A DNA stretch of 64,000 nt from positions 3,002,501 through 3,066,500 of the forward strand of contig NZ_JBEWXT010000001.1 of assembly GCF_040538665.1 (NCBI RefSeq). The letters run 5' to 3'. Position numbers and translations under genes: made by a program. Numbering within the stretch: position 1 is the stretch's first letter; each line of letters begins with the position of its first letter. The notes under the pieces were generated by a model, which was not told where the DNA came from, did not search any database, and saw only the letters and a program-made list of their open reading frames with translations. Origin of the DNA: Aureibaculum sp. 2308TA14-22. GTDB taxonomy: Bacteria; Bacteroidota; Bacteroidia; Flavobacteriales; Flavobacteriaceae. Positions 27,058-35,500 of this stretch are shown here, one piece after another.

Positions 27058-27301
27058 CTAGTGTTTTAAAGTTTTTTAATTAAACGTTAAAGAAATATAA
27101 ATGAATTAAAAAATTATTGAATAAAAAATTAATTGATTAGTCTTAAATATATTAACCATTTATGAGAATAATACAATTATTAAACCTCTGAATATTATAA
27201 TTCCAATAAATATTAACCTCTTGTTAGACATTTATCAACATAACCCTAAAAACAGTTAAAAAGTTAATGTTATCTTAAAGATATAATAATTTTTAAATTA
27301 T
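27058..27301. other. AT-rich divergent intergenic stretch
   Basis: Between the two divergent TonB receptor genes. Very AT-rich, without open frame, hairpin of note or tRNA. It should hold upstream promoter sequences for the receptor at 27343; nothing more can be supported. Confidence 0.4.
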
Positions 27302-27309
27302 TACTTTTG
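27302..27309 (+). promoter_or_regulatory. Probable promoter -7 element of the second TonB receptor
   Basis: TACTTTTG matches TAnnTTTG, 33 bases before the ATG at 27343. The -33 position holds no obvious TTTG. Confidence 0.45.
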
Positions 27310-27342
27310 CGTGGTAAAATTTTAAACTAATTCAATTTACAC

Positions 27343-29886
27343 ATGAAAAAAATTACTCAATTATGTTTGGTGGTATTATTTTTTGTAATATCATCAGCAA
27401 TGTATGCACAAACCATTACGGGTACAATTAATGATGAATCAGGACCATTACCTGGAGCCAATATTTTGGAAAAAGGCACCACAAATGGTACTACTACAGA
27501 TTTTGACGGAAAGTTTTCGTTAAACGTTAATGCTGGTTCAGGTTCAATTGTTGTGTCATTTATTGGTTTTACCAATAAAACGGTAAGTTTTACTGTAGCC
27601 TCTGGCGAAACAAAAGATTTAGGAACAATTACATTGGCTTCTGACAACACATTAGATGAGATTGTGGTTACCGCTGTTTCTTTTGCAGTAGACAGAGAAA
27701 CTCCTGTTGCAGTTTCAACTATTAAAGCTCAAGAGATTGAAGCAAAACTAGGTACACAAGAATTTCCTGAAATTTTAAAATCTACTCCAGGGGTATATGC
27801 TACCAAGTCTGGTGGTGGTTTTGGTGATGGTAGATTAAACTTAAGAGGTTTTAATTCTGAGAATGTTGCCGTAATGATTAACGGAGTTCCTGTTAATGAC
27901 ATGGAAAATGGCAGAGTATATTGGTCTAACTGGGCCGGTCTAGCTGATGTTACAAGTGCTATGCAAGTTCAAAGAGGTTTAGGTGCTTCTAAAGTAGCTG
28001 TTCCTTCAATTGGTGGTACAGTTAATATCTTATCGAAAACCACGGACGTAGAAACTGGAGGAAGTATTGGTGTAGGTGTTGGTAATGATGGGTATCAAAA
28101 ATACGGAGCTACTATTTCTACTGGATTATTAGATAGTGGATGGGCTGTTACCGTTTCTGGTGCAAAAACAAAAGGTAACGGTTATATTGACGGTACTGAA
28201 TTTGAAGGATACAATTACTTTTTAAATGTTTCTAAGCAATTAAATGATAATCACAAAATCTCATTGACTTCTTTTGGTGCACCTCAACGTCACGGACAAA
28301 GACAAAACAGAAGTACTATTGCTACCTATAGAAATGCTGAAAGTGGTACTCGATTTAACCCAGATTGGGGTTTAAGAGGTGGTAAAGTTGTACATATTGA
28401 AGATAATTTTTATCACAAATCTCAAACATCTTTAAACCATTATTGGACTATGGGTGAAAAATCTAGTTTATCAACAGCATTCTATGCCTCTTGGGGTACT
28501 GGTGGTGGTGGTGGTACTGCTGGTTCTAATACAGATTTATTCAATACTAGATTAGGAGGTAGTGACCAGCCCGTTGATATCGATAACATTATAGAAATTA
28601 ATAGAGCTAATGGTTTACAAGGCTTAGGTTCTGAAGCTTTTTTAAGAGCGTCTAGAAACGACCATAGCTGGTATGGAGTACTATCAACATTTAAAACTGA
28701 CTTAAGTGATAATTTGGCATTTGTAGCTGGTCTTGATTTACGAACCTATACTGGTAAACATTTTAGGGAGGTTACCGATTTATTAGGAGGTTCTTATGCA
28801 TTTGATGATAGTGATGCTAATAATCCTAATAGAGCATTAACTGTTGGAGATAAGTTTTCTTACAATAACGATGGTGAAGTAGGTTGGCAAGGGCTGTTTA
28901 CACAATTAGAATATAATAATGATGTAATTGCAGGGTTTGTTTCTATTACAGCTTCAAACACATCTTATAGAAGAATAGATTATTTTAATTATCTTGACAA
29001 TGACCCTTTGCAAGAAACTGATAAATACAATTTTGGAGGTTATGGTATAAAAGGTGGTGCTAACTATAATTTAAATGAAAATCACAACATTTTTGTTAAT
29101 GTAGGTTATTTTGAAAAAGCACCAATATTTGATGCCGTTTTCTTAAACTTTAATAACGAAACAATTAATGAAGAAGCTGATAATGAAAAAATACTTTCTT
29201 TTGAACTAGGATATGGATTTAGAGGTGAAAAATTTGCAGCCAACTTGAATGTATATCATACAAAATGGAATGATAGATCATATACGGATAGATTCCAAGA
29301 AAATGGAGAACAGTTTTTTGTAAACCTTTTGGGTGTAAATGCTATTCATCAAGGTATAGAATTTGATTTTAACTATAGACCTTCAACTAAATTAACATTG
29401 ACAGGTATGTTATCTTTAGGAGATTGGAAATGGGACAATGATGTTTTAGGTGTGCAAGTTTTTGATGAAGAGAACAATCCAGTAGGAGATCCAATAGATT
29501 TATATATCGAAGGTTTAAAAGTATCTGATGCCGCACAAACAACTGCTGCTTTAGGTTTAAATTGGGAAATAATGGATAAAACTTATTTTTCAGTTGATTA
29601 TAACTATTTTGGTAATTATTACGCAGATTATGATCCTAACGATAGAACATCTCAAGGCATACCACAATCATGGAAAGCACCAGATTACAGTACTTTTGAT
29701 GCTAGTGTGAGGTATGGTTTTGATTTTGGTCCTTTCGACGCTACTTTAACTGCAAGAATGAACAACGTTTTTGACACAGAATATATTGCTGATGCAATAG
29801 ATGGAACAAACCATGATGCAGCTTCAGCTTTGGTATGGTACGGTTTTGGTAGAACTTTTAACTTTAGTGCAAAACTTAATTTTTAA
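27343..29886 (+). CDS. TonB-dependent receptor with CarboxypepD_reg-like domain
   Basis: An 847-residue outer membrane receptor. Signal peptide to about residue 22 (SSAMYAQ), then a CarboxypepD_reg-like domain (ITGTINDESGPLPGANILEKG), a plug (LDEIVVTAVS, LNLRGFNSENVAVMINGVPVNDMENG, VQRGLGASKVAVPSIGGTVNI) and a large barrel ending FGRTFNFSAKLNF. The NGVPVNDMENGRVYWSNW plug version is common in Bacteroidetes receptors whose substrate is not a glycan. No SusD-like gene follows; instead a repeat lipoprotein begins 11 bases downstream and is the probable surface partner. Substrate unknown. Confidence 0.92.
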   Translation: MKKITQLCLVVLFFVISSAMYAQTITGTINDESGPLPGANILEKGTTNGTTTDFDGKFSLNVNAGSGSIVVSFIGFTNKTVSFTVASGETKDLGTITLASDNTLDEIVVTAVSFAVDRETPVAVSTIKAQEIEAKLGTQEFPEILKSTPGVYATKSGGGFGDGRLNLRGFNSENVAVMINGVPVNDMENGRVYWSNWAGLADVTSAMQVQRGLGASKVAVPSIGGTVNILSKTTDVETGGSIGVGVGNDGYQKYGATISTGLLDSGWAVTVSGAKTKGNGYIDGTEFEGYNYFLNVSKQLNDNHKISLTSFGAPQRHGQRQNRSTIATYRNAESGTRFNPDWGLRGGKVVHIEDNFYHKSQTSLNHYWTMGEKSSLSTAFYASWGTGGGGGTAGSNTDLFNTRLGGSDQPVDIDNIIEINRANGLQGLGSEAFLRASRNDHSWYGVLSTFKTDLSDNLAFVAGLDLRTYTGKHFREVTDLLGGSYAFDDSDANNPNRALTVGDKFSYNNDGEVGWQGLFTQLEYNNDVIAGFVSITASNTSYRRIDYFNYLDNDPLQETDKYNFGGYGIKGGANYNLNENHNIFVNVGYFEKAPIFDAVFLNFNNETINEEADNEKILSFELGYGFRGEKFAANLNVYHTKWNDRSYTDRFQENGEQFFVNLLGVNAIHQGIEFDFNYRPSTKLTLTGMLSLGDWKWDNDVLGVQVFDEENNPVGDPIDLYIEGLKVSDAAQTTAALGLNWEIMDKTYFSVDYNYFGNYYADYDPNDRTSQGIPQSWKAPDYSTFDASVRYGFDFGPFDATLTARMNNVFDTEYIADAIDGTNHDAASALVWYGFGRTFNFSAKLNF

Positions 29887-29897
29887 ACAAAAAAATA

Positions 29898-30965
29898 ATG
29901 AAAAAAATATTTTATTTAGTGCTAATTGTAGGTGTAGCTTTAACAAGTTGCGACCCTATGGACGACATTCATACTGAGATTGATGCTCAGCAAAAAGTAA
30001 TAACAGGTGAAATTGATTATACATTATCTGATGATGATTATGATGATTTAGATTTAAACTTTGGCAACTTCAATTCAATTGATGATGCAAAATCAATGAT
30101 TCCTGGATTGTTAATTGATAAATATCCTGTTTGGGGAGATGGTTCTTTAGCTACTGTTACTTTTAAATGGTATAATAAAAAGGAAACCTATAGCAAAAAT
30201 ATTTATGAATTATCTAGTGCAGAGCATAACGAAGTAACAGGTAATACTTATGGGAATTTTGACAGAGATTACCATGCAACTAATTTTTTAGAGGATAAAT
30301 ATCCTGATGCTGAAGATGGAGATTTCCACTCACTAAGATATAAGTTTTATAACGGTGGCGAAACCGAATTAACCGATGGTTTTTACTTCATGGATGGTGA
30401 ATGGAATAAAATTGCAGGTTTCACTCCTGATCAATATAATGCTATGGGAGAAGGTTTTCCTAATTTCTCAAGTCATGACGAAGCTGAAGCTAAAACACCA
30501 ATAGCCTTGTTGGATGTTTATAAATACAATCCTAAAAGTGCAGGTGATATTGTAGCCACTATGTATGAGTTATATAAAGGTGGTGGCATTACCAAAAGTT
30601 ACACAGCTAACTATGTATTTGATGGTTCAGCATGGTCCAAGTATAACAATGTTGCTAACGAAACCATAAAATTCGGTCATGATGGTACTACATGGGTGCC
30701 AGATAATACAATCAAATATACCTTAACGGGAGCTGATTACACTTTAGTTGGTAATGGTCAATACGGGAATTTTGATGTTAGAGCTGGTAAAGCCGAAGAG
30801 TCTGAAGAAGCTAGGTTAGCAAAAATAAACACTATTTTATTAAATAACTTCCCTAATATGGCAGAAGGACAAAAATTTGCTGTTACTTATAATATCTATA
30901 ATGGAGCAAATGGAATTTGGGAAATGAAAGTGATATTACAAGGAGGCGTTTACGTACTTCAATAA
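29898..30965 (+). CDS. Lipoprotein with four internal repeats, partner of the TonB receptor
   Basis: A 355-residue lipoprotein (ALTSC, Cys18; then DPMDD, an acidic start suggesting surface export). I do not recognise the family, but the chain contains four copies of one module at about residues 41-93, 103-153, 174-228 and 274-336. Each copy runs: aromatic-x-[LP]-[ST] with acidic residues, G-N-F or P-N-F, an Ala-rich helix, a P after LL or KY, then V-T/A-T and YNGG or similar. Extra strands with DG-x-W follow copies 2 and 3 (DGEWNKI, DGSAWSKY). It is cotranscribed with the receptor and ends at a terminator. Substrate capture for the receptor is an inference. Confidence 0.75.
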   Translation: MKKIFYLVLIVGVALTSCDPMDDIHTEIDAQQKVITGEIDYTLSDDDYDDLDLNFGNFNSIDDAKSMIPGLLIDKYPVWGDGSLATVTFKWYNKKETYSKNIYELSSAEHNEVTGNTYGNFDRDYHATNFLEDKYPDAEDGDFHSLRYKFYNGGETELTDGFYFMDGEWNKIAGFTPDQYNAMGEGFPNFSSHDEAEAKTPIALLDVYKYNPKSAGDIVATMYELYKGGGITKSYTANYVFDGSAWSKYNNVANETIKFGHDGTTWVPDNTIKYTLTGADYTLVGNGQYGNFDVRAGKAEESEEARLAKINTILLNNFPNMAEGQKFAVTYNIYNGANGIWEMKVILQGGVYVLQ

Positions 30966-30984
30966 ATAATAAATTTAACTTTTT

Positions 30985-31019
30985 AAAACCTCTTATGCGA
31001 TAATTGTATAAGAGGTTTT
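30985..31019 (+). terminator. Terminator of the receptor-lipoprotein operon
   Basis: Arms of 12 bases (30985-30996, AAAACCTCTTAT, and 31008-31019) with an 11-base loop, continuing into a T run. It separates the receptor pair from the endonuclease gene. Confidence 0.85.
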
Positions 31020-31021
31020 TT

Positions 31022-31029
31022 TATATTTG
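31022..31029 (+). promoter_or_regulatory. Probable -7 element next to the endonuclease start
   Basis: TATATTTG matches TAnnTTTG and ends only 5 bases before the ATG at 31035, so the transcript would be leaderless or nearly so. Any -33 element would lie inside the preceding terminator hairpin. Confidence 0.4.
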
Positions 31030-31034
31030 TAACT

Positions 31035-32384
31035 ATGAGAAAGTCCTTTTATTTAATACTATTTATTCTACTTTTTTCAAACTGTGGAAGCGATAGTGGT
31101 GGTACTGTTAAACCGCCTGAACCAGAAATAAAAAAACCCGTTGCAATAAATGATGCTTTTAATGCTGTTGAAGATGAAGCTTTAATTATTTCAACTTTAT
31201 TATCAAACGATAAAGATTTGGGTAATGCAAGGATAACTACTTTTGATGCTACAAGCACTAACGGTGGTACTATTGAAGATAACAGAAATGGGAATTATAC
31301 ATATGTTCCAGCTAAAAGTTATGTGGGCACTGATACTTTTAAATATACTATTTGTGATTCTAGAACTCCAAAAAATTGTTCCACGGCAACGGTGACAATA
31401 ACTATTTCTGACGAAGGAACTCCCATTGCTGTTGATGATAATTACAACAGCACAAAGAACACCTCAAGAACATTTGCAGATATTTTAGATAATGATGATT
31501 TGGCAGATGATGCCACTATAAATTCGGTTGATAATTCAAATTCAACTGGGACGGTTACATTAAATGACGATGGAAGTATAACTTATGTGCCTCAAACTGA
31601 TTTTACCGGTGAAGACACTTTTACCTATTCTATTTGTGATGATGATACACCAACGGCTGCATGTGCAACAGCTACAGTTAAAGTTACCATACTAGAGTCA
31701 ATAGCATTTAATATTCCAACAGATTTAGTTGCTTATTATGAAAACCTAGGCTTAACATCTGATGCTGAATTGAACAAGACTTTGCTAAGTGATTTTACAA
31801 CAACCCAACATACTACAATTCTATCGTATGGGCAGCGACATAATTTTCTATACAATGCTGATGAAGATGATGCTAATAAAGATAACGTAATTTTGATGTA
31901 TTCTGGAGAAAGTCGTTATTGGGAAGAATATACCTCTGGCACAAATTCTTATAGTCCACAAACATTTAATACGGAGCATGTCTATCCACAATCTTTATTA
32001 GATGCTAACGATGCAGTAACCGATTTACATCATTTAAGATCATGTGATGCATCTGTTAACTCCGATAGAAGCAATCATCCTTTTATGGATGGCAGCGGAA
32101 GTTATAAGTCTGAAAACAACAAATGGTTTCCTGGTGATGATTGGCGAGGTGATGTAGCTAGAATGATAATGTATTTGAATATCCGCTATGGTGAAACTTT
32201 TGAAAAAGTGGGTACATTGGAGCTGTTTTTAGAATGGAACATTGCCGATCCTGTTTCAGATTTTGAAATTCAGAGAAACAATATTATTGAAAGTGCACAA
32301 GGAAATAGAAACCCCTTTATTGACAATCCTTATATAGCTACGCTTATTTGGGGAGGCAATGCTGCTGAAAACAAATGGCAATAA
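31035..32384 (+). CDS. Lipoprotein endonuclease I with two Ig/cadherin-like domains
   Basis: A 449-residue lipoprotein (LLFSNC, Cys17). Two related beta domains follow at about residues 33-125 and 131-222; each begins AINDAF or AVDDNY, contains NGNYTYVP or DGSITYVP and SYVGTDTFKYTICD or FTGEDTFTYSICD, and ends TATVT or TATVKVT. The C-terminal part is an endonuclease I (EndA/Dns) domain with the metal-binding TEHVYPQS, DLHHLR and NSDRSNHPF. Such enzymes cut DNA, and RNA in some members, outside the cytoplasm. Its position right after a TonB receptor and lipoprotein suggests nucleic acid scavenging, though a terminator lies between. Confidence 0.88.
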   Translation: MRKSFYLILFILLFSNCGSDSGGTVKPPEPEIKKPVAINDAFNAVEDEALIISTLLSNDKDLGNARITTFDATSTNGGTIEDNRNGNYTYVPAKSYVGTDTFKYTICDSRTPKNCSTATVTITISDEGTPIAVDDNYNSTKNTSRTFADILDNDDLADDATINSVDNSNSTGTVTLNDDGSITYVPQTDFTGEDTFTYSICDDDTPTAACATATVKVTILESIAFNIPTDLVAYYENLGLTSDAELNKTLLSDFTTTQHTTILSYGQRHNFLYNADEDDANKDNVILMYSGESRYWEEYTSGTNSYSPQTFNTEHVYPQSLLDANDAVTDLHHLRSCDASVNSDRSNHPFMDGSGSYKSENNKWFPGDDWRGDVARMIMYLNIRYGETFEKVGTLELFLEWNIADPVSDFEIQRNNIIESAQGNRNPFIDNPYIATLIWGGNAAENKWQ

Positions 32385-32390
32385 TTTTAG

Positions 32391-32398
32391 TACTTTTG
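32391..32398 (+). promoter_or_regulatory. Probable promoter -7 element
   Basis: TACTTTTG matches TAnnTTTG, 23 bases before the ATG at 32422 of the small membrane protein. Confidence 0.4.
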
Positions 32399-32421
32399 TT
32401 TAAAATCAAAATCTATACATT

Positions 32422-32853
32422 ATGATGAAAATGATACATTCCTATTGGGCTTATTTAGTTTTGGCACTATTGATAATCGCCACCATAAATTCTATTATCG
32501 GCTTAACGCAAAGTAAAGAATTCAAGGACAAAGACCTTCGAATTTCTTTATTTACGCTTATCGTTACACATATACAATTATTAATCGGATTGGGCTGGTA
32601 TTTTATGTCTCCATCGTATAAAGCATTAAAGGAAGTAGGTATGGGTGAAGCTATGGGCAATTCTGGCTTACGTTTATTAAGCGTAGAACATCCTTTAATG
32701 ATGTTAATTGCTATTATTTTTATTACCATTGGTTGGTCCAAACACAAAAAGAAAACTACAGATAAAGGCAAATTTAAAGCTATTGCTGTTTTTTATGGAT
32801 TAGGATTATTATTTGTTCTGAGTAGAATTCCTTGGGGGCAGTGGTTTTCTTAA
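32422..32853 (+). CDS. Small four-helix membrane protein, conserved in Flavobacteria
   Basis: A 143-residue inner membrane protein with four hydrophobic helices: YWAYLVLALLIIATINSI, ISLFTLIVTHIQLLIGLGWY, PLMMLIAIIFITIGW and AIAVFYGLGLLFVLS. Histidines lie in or near the helices (MIHSYW, VTHIQ, VEHPL, SKHKK), and homologues are often labelled cytochrome b, so haem or quinone binding is possible but not shown. Adjacent ATG codons leave the exact start open. Its stop overlaps the convergent amidase gene by 4 bases. Confidence 0.8.
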   Translation: MMKMIHSYWAYLVLALLIIATINSIIGLTQSKEFKDKDLRISLFTLIVTHIQLLIGLGWYFMSPSYKALKEVGMGEAMGNSGLRLLSVEHPLMMLIAIIFITIGWSKHKKKTTDKGKFKAIAVFYGLGLLFVLSRIPWGQWFS

Positions 32854-33632
32854 AGGTTAAGAGTAAAGTTATCTCTATCTTCTAAAAACTTGAATTTTTC
32901 TCGGATTTTTTTTAGGTTTTCTTTTGAAAGGGTTATTATTTCAGTAGCATCTTGATAGGGTTGTATGTCGGAAATCTGTCTCCCTAACCCATCAAACGCA
33001 ATGGAATTACCGGTAAATTCATAGCCATTTTTGTCTGAACCTATTCGGTTTACACCAACACAATATGACATGTTTTCTATTGCCCTAGCTTTTAGTAATG
33101 TATGCCAAGCCTCAATTCTAAGCTTAGGCCAGTTAGCTACGTAAATCAAAAAATCATAATCTTCAGTATTCCTTGACCAAACAGGAAACCGAAGATCGTA
33201 ACACACCATTGGACAAATTTTCCAACCCTTAAAATTTACTATTACTTTTTTAGTACCAGATGTGTATAGTTTGTTCTCGCCAGCTAAGGTGAAGGTGTGT
33301 CGCTTATCGTAGTTTTCTATTTTACCATTAGGAAAAATAAACACAAAACGATTGTAATAATTATCATTTTCTTCAATAACTAAACTCCCTGCAATAGCTG
33401 TCTTTTTTTTAGCAGCCAATTCTTTAAGCCAATAGATAGATGTTCCATCCATTTTTTCGGCAACATTTTTAGGTTGCATAGTAAAACCTGTAGTAAACAT
33501 TTCAGGCAAAATGATTAAATCAACATCAGCTGAAATGTTTTCAATTTTTTTCGAAAAATTTCTCCGATTTTCTTCAGGATTTTCCCAAACCAAGTCAGTT
33601 TGGATAATAGCTATTTTCAGCTTGTTTTGCAT
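32850..33632 (-). CDS. Omega-amidase, nitrilase superfamily (YafV/Nit2 type)
   Basis: A 260-residue C-N hydrolase. The Glu-Lys-Cys triad is visible: Glu in IILPEMFTTGF, Lys in YDKRHTFTLAGE, Cys in CPMVCYDLRFPVW. The DKRHTF and CYDLRFP forms are typical of the omega-amidase group, which hydrolyses alpha-ketoglutaramate or alpha-ketosuccinamate to the keto acid and ammonia. Those substrates come from glutamine or asparagine transamination, and a matching aminotransferase lies two genes upstream (34228-35370). This supports a joint role, for example in methionine salvage. Confidence 0.88.
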   Translation of the reverse strand: MQNKLKIAIIQTDLVWENPEENRRNFSKKIENISADVDLIILPEMFTTGFTMQPKNVAEKMDGTSIYWLKELAAKKKTAIAGSLVIEENDNYYNRFVFIFPNGKIENYDKRHTFTLAGENKLYTSGTKKVIVNFKGWKICPMVCYDLRFPVWSRNTEDYDFLIYVANWPKLRIEAWHTLLKARAIENMSYCVGVNRIGSDKNGYEFTGNSIAFDGLGRQISDIQPYQDATEIITLSKENLKKIREKFKFLEDRDNFTLNL

Positions 33633-33645
33633 CAGTTTAAAAAGC

Positions 33646-34173
33646 TTACATTCTTCTTAGCTTTTTCTCCGCTTTTTCAATTTTCTCTCTTTGCTTTTCT
33701 AACTTTTTAAGCCATTTTTCCTCATCTTCTGGAGATAATTTTCCCTTTGCCTTTAACTTTTCATATTTTGTAGTATCCTTTTTATATTTTTTTTGACTCT
33801 TTTCAAAGTTACTTTGGGCTTTTTCCCTTTTTTTAACTTCTTTTTCAGCCTTTTTTTGCTTTTTCTCCGCTTGCTTCTGCTTTTTCTCCGCTTTTTTCTG
33901 TTCTTTTTCAGCTTTTTCTAAAGCTATTTGACGCTTTAATGCATCTTTTATAGCTGTCTGTTCAGATACAGTTAAATTTGGAGTAACATCAACACCATCT
34001 AAAAAAATCAAATCTTTTTTTACTTTATACTCTTTTCCTTGATATTCTACTTTTTGTGCTTGCACTAGTATTGTTGCTAATAACAACACCATTGAGGCCA
34101 ATAGTTTTATATTTTTACTCACAAAACCTCTATTTTTTTTATCGTGTTCGTGATTTTTCTTTGAAAAATTCAT
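33646..34173 (-). CDS. Secreted Lys/Glu-rich coiled-coil protein
   Basis: A 175-residue protein with an export signal after an unusually long charged N-terminus (hydrophobic core ASMVLLLATILVQAQ, cut near residue 40). A short domain (VEYQGKEYKVKKDLIFLDGVDVT) is followed by a long helix made of KAEKKQK-type heptad-like repeats (about residues 88-175). I do not recognise a family. It lies 13 bases upstream of the amidase gene and 54 bases from the aminotransferase. Low-complexity Lys-rich composition makes homology claims unsafe. Confidence 0.65.
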   Translation of the reverse strand: MNFSKKNHEHDKKNRGFVSKNIKLLASMVLLLATILVQAQKVEYQGKEYKVKKDLIFLDGVDVTPNLTVSEQTAIKDALKRQIALEKAEKEQKKAEKKQKQAEKKQKKAEKEVKKREKAQSNFEKSQKKYKKDTTKYEKLKAKGKLSPEDEEKWLKKLEKQREKIEKAEKKLRRM

Positions 34174-34227
34174 AATCTTAGTTTTTAAATTTTAGTTTAA
34201 ACAAAGTTAATTAAAATAGTAATGCAT

Positions 34228-35370
34228 TTAAATTTTATTTAAGATGTTAGCGGCTTCTATTAATGTTTCATCTTTTTTAGCAAAACAAAACCGAACTATC
34301 TTTTGGTCAAGATTATTGGTGTTAAAAACAGAAACTGGTATTGCAGCTATTTTATATTCTTCAACTAATCTTTTAGCAAAATCAATATCGTTTTCATCGC
34401 TTATATTGCTGTAATCTAGCAATTGGAAATAAGTACCATTTGAAGGTATAAATTTAAATCTAGAACCTTTAACAGCATCCAAAAAAAGATCACGCTTTTT
34501 CTGATAAAACAAATTCAATTTCAAATAACTATTTTCTTCCTTTAAATATTTAGCAAAAGCTATTTGCATGGGATGGTTAACACAAAACACATTAAACTGG
34601 TGTACTTTTCTAAATTCATGCATCAATTCTGCAGGTGCTGCACAATATCCCATTTTCCAACCTGTATTGTGAAATGTTTTACCAAATGATGCTACAACAA
34701 AACTTCGTTCTTTTAAATGTGGAAACAAACATACACTTTGGTGCTGCAAACCATCAAAAACAATATGTTCGTAAACCTCATCGCTCAGCACCATAATATT
34801 GGTGTCTTTTACCAAACCTTCAAGTGCTAACATATCTTCTTTACTCCAAATCGTTCCACATGGATTATGTGGTGTATTAATGATAATCATCTTGGTTTCA
34901 GTGGTAATTTTTTCTTTTACCTCTTGCCAATTTACTTTATATTTTGGAGCTTCTAATTGGATAAAAACAGGTTTCCCTTTATTTAATTGTATTGCGGGTT
35001 CATAACAATCGTATGCAGGTTTGAAGATAATTACTTCATCGTTCTTTTTTATAAACGTACTTATAATGGTAAAAATAGCTTGAGTTGCACCTGAAGTAAT
35101 TGTTATTTCAGATTCAGGATGATAATCAACATCATATAAATTATTAAATTTATTGGCAATTTGTTCTCTTAATGCTAAAACTCCAGGCATGGGAGCATAT
35201 TGATTATAGCCATTATGCATGGCTTTGGTAACCAATTCAATTAGTTTTGAATCAGAATCAAAATCAGGAAAACCTTGTGAAAGATTAATAGCATTGTTTT
35301 CTTTTGCCAACCTGTTCATTATCGTAAAAATAGTGGTTTTAATAGTCGGCAACTTAGAATGAATCTGCAT
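34228..35370 (-). CDS. Class I aminotransferase, methionine aminotransferase type (YbdL-like)
   Basis: A 380-residue PLP-dependent enzyme. Marks are INLSQGFPDFDSD near the start, the GATQAIF cofactor loop, INTPHNPCGT with the substrate-binding Asn, VLSDEVYEHIVFDG, and SFGKTFHNTGWKMGY with the PLP lysine. The SQGFPDF/HNTGWK variant is that of YbdL and kynurenine/glutamine transaminase K relatives, which use methionine or glutamine and alpha-keto acids. An omega-amidase is encoded two genes downstream on the same strand. The exact substrate is inferred. Confidence 0.9.
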   Translation of the reverse strand: MQIHSKLPTIKTTIFTIMNRLAKENNAINLSQGFPDFDSDSKLIELVTKAMHNGYNQYAPMPGVLALREQIANKFNNLYDVDYHPESEITITSGATQAIFTIISTFIKKNDEVIIFKPAYDCYEPAIQLNKGKPVFIQLEAPKYKVNWQEVKEKITTETKMIIINTPHNPCGTIWSKEDMLALEGLVKDTNIMVLSDEVYEHIVFDGLQHQSVCLFPHLKERSFVVASFGKTFHNTGWKMGYCAAPAELMHEFRKVHQFNVFCVNHPMQIAFAKYLKEENSYLKLNLFYQKKRDLFLDAVKGSRFKFIPSNGTYFQLLDYSNISDENDIDFAKRLVEEYKIAAIPVSVFNTNNLDQKIVRFCFAKKDETLIEAANILNKI

Positions 35371-35427
35371 ATCATTTATTTTAAGGCATAATATAGTAAA
35401 ATGACTAATTAATAACCCTCTTTTTTT

Positions 35428-35435
35428 TATCTTTG
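35428..35435 (+). promoter_or_regulatory. Probable promoter -7 element of the LRR gene
   Basis: TATCTTTG matches TAnnTTTG, 65 bases before the ATG at 35501. Confidence 0.4.
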
Positions 35436-35500
35436 AAAGAAATAAAAAAATTGATTAAAGTAAGGTTCTTAAACCACTAAAAATTACCAACAAATAAAAG

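Noticed and set aside
27058-27301. Possible small gene or tRNA in the 244-base AT-rich gap
   Set aside because: No tRNA cloverleaf, T-loop motif or coding frame of meaningful length was found.
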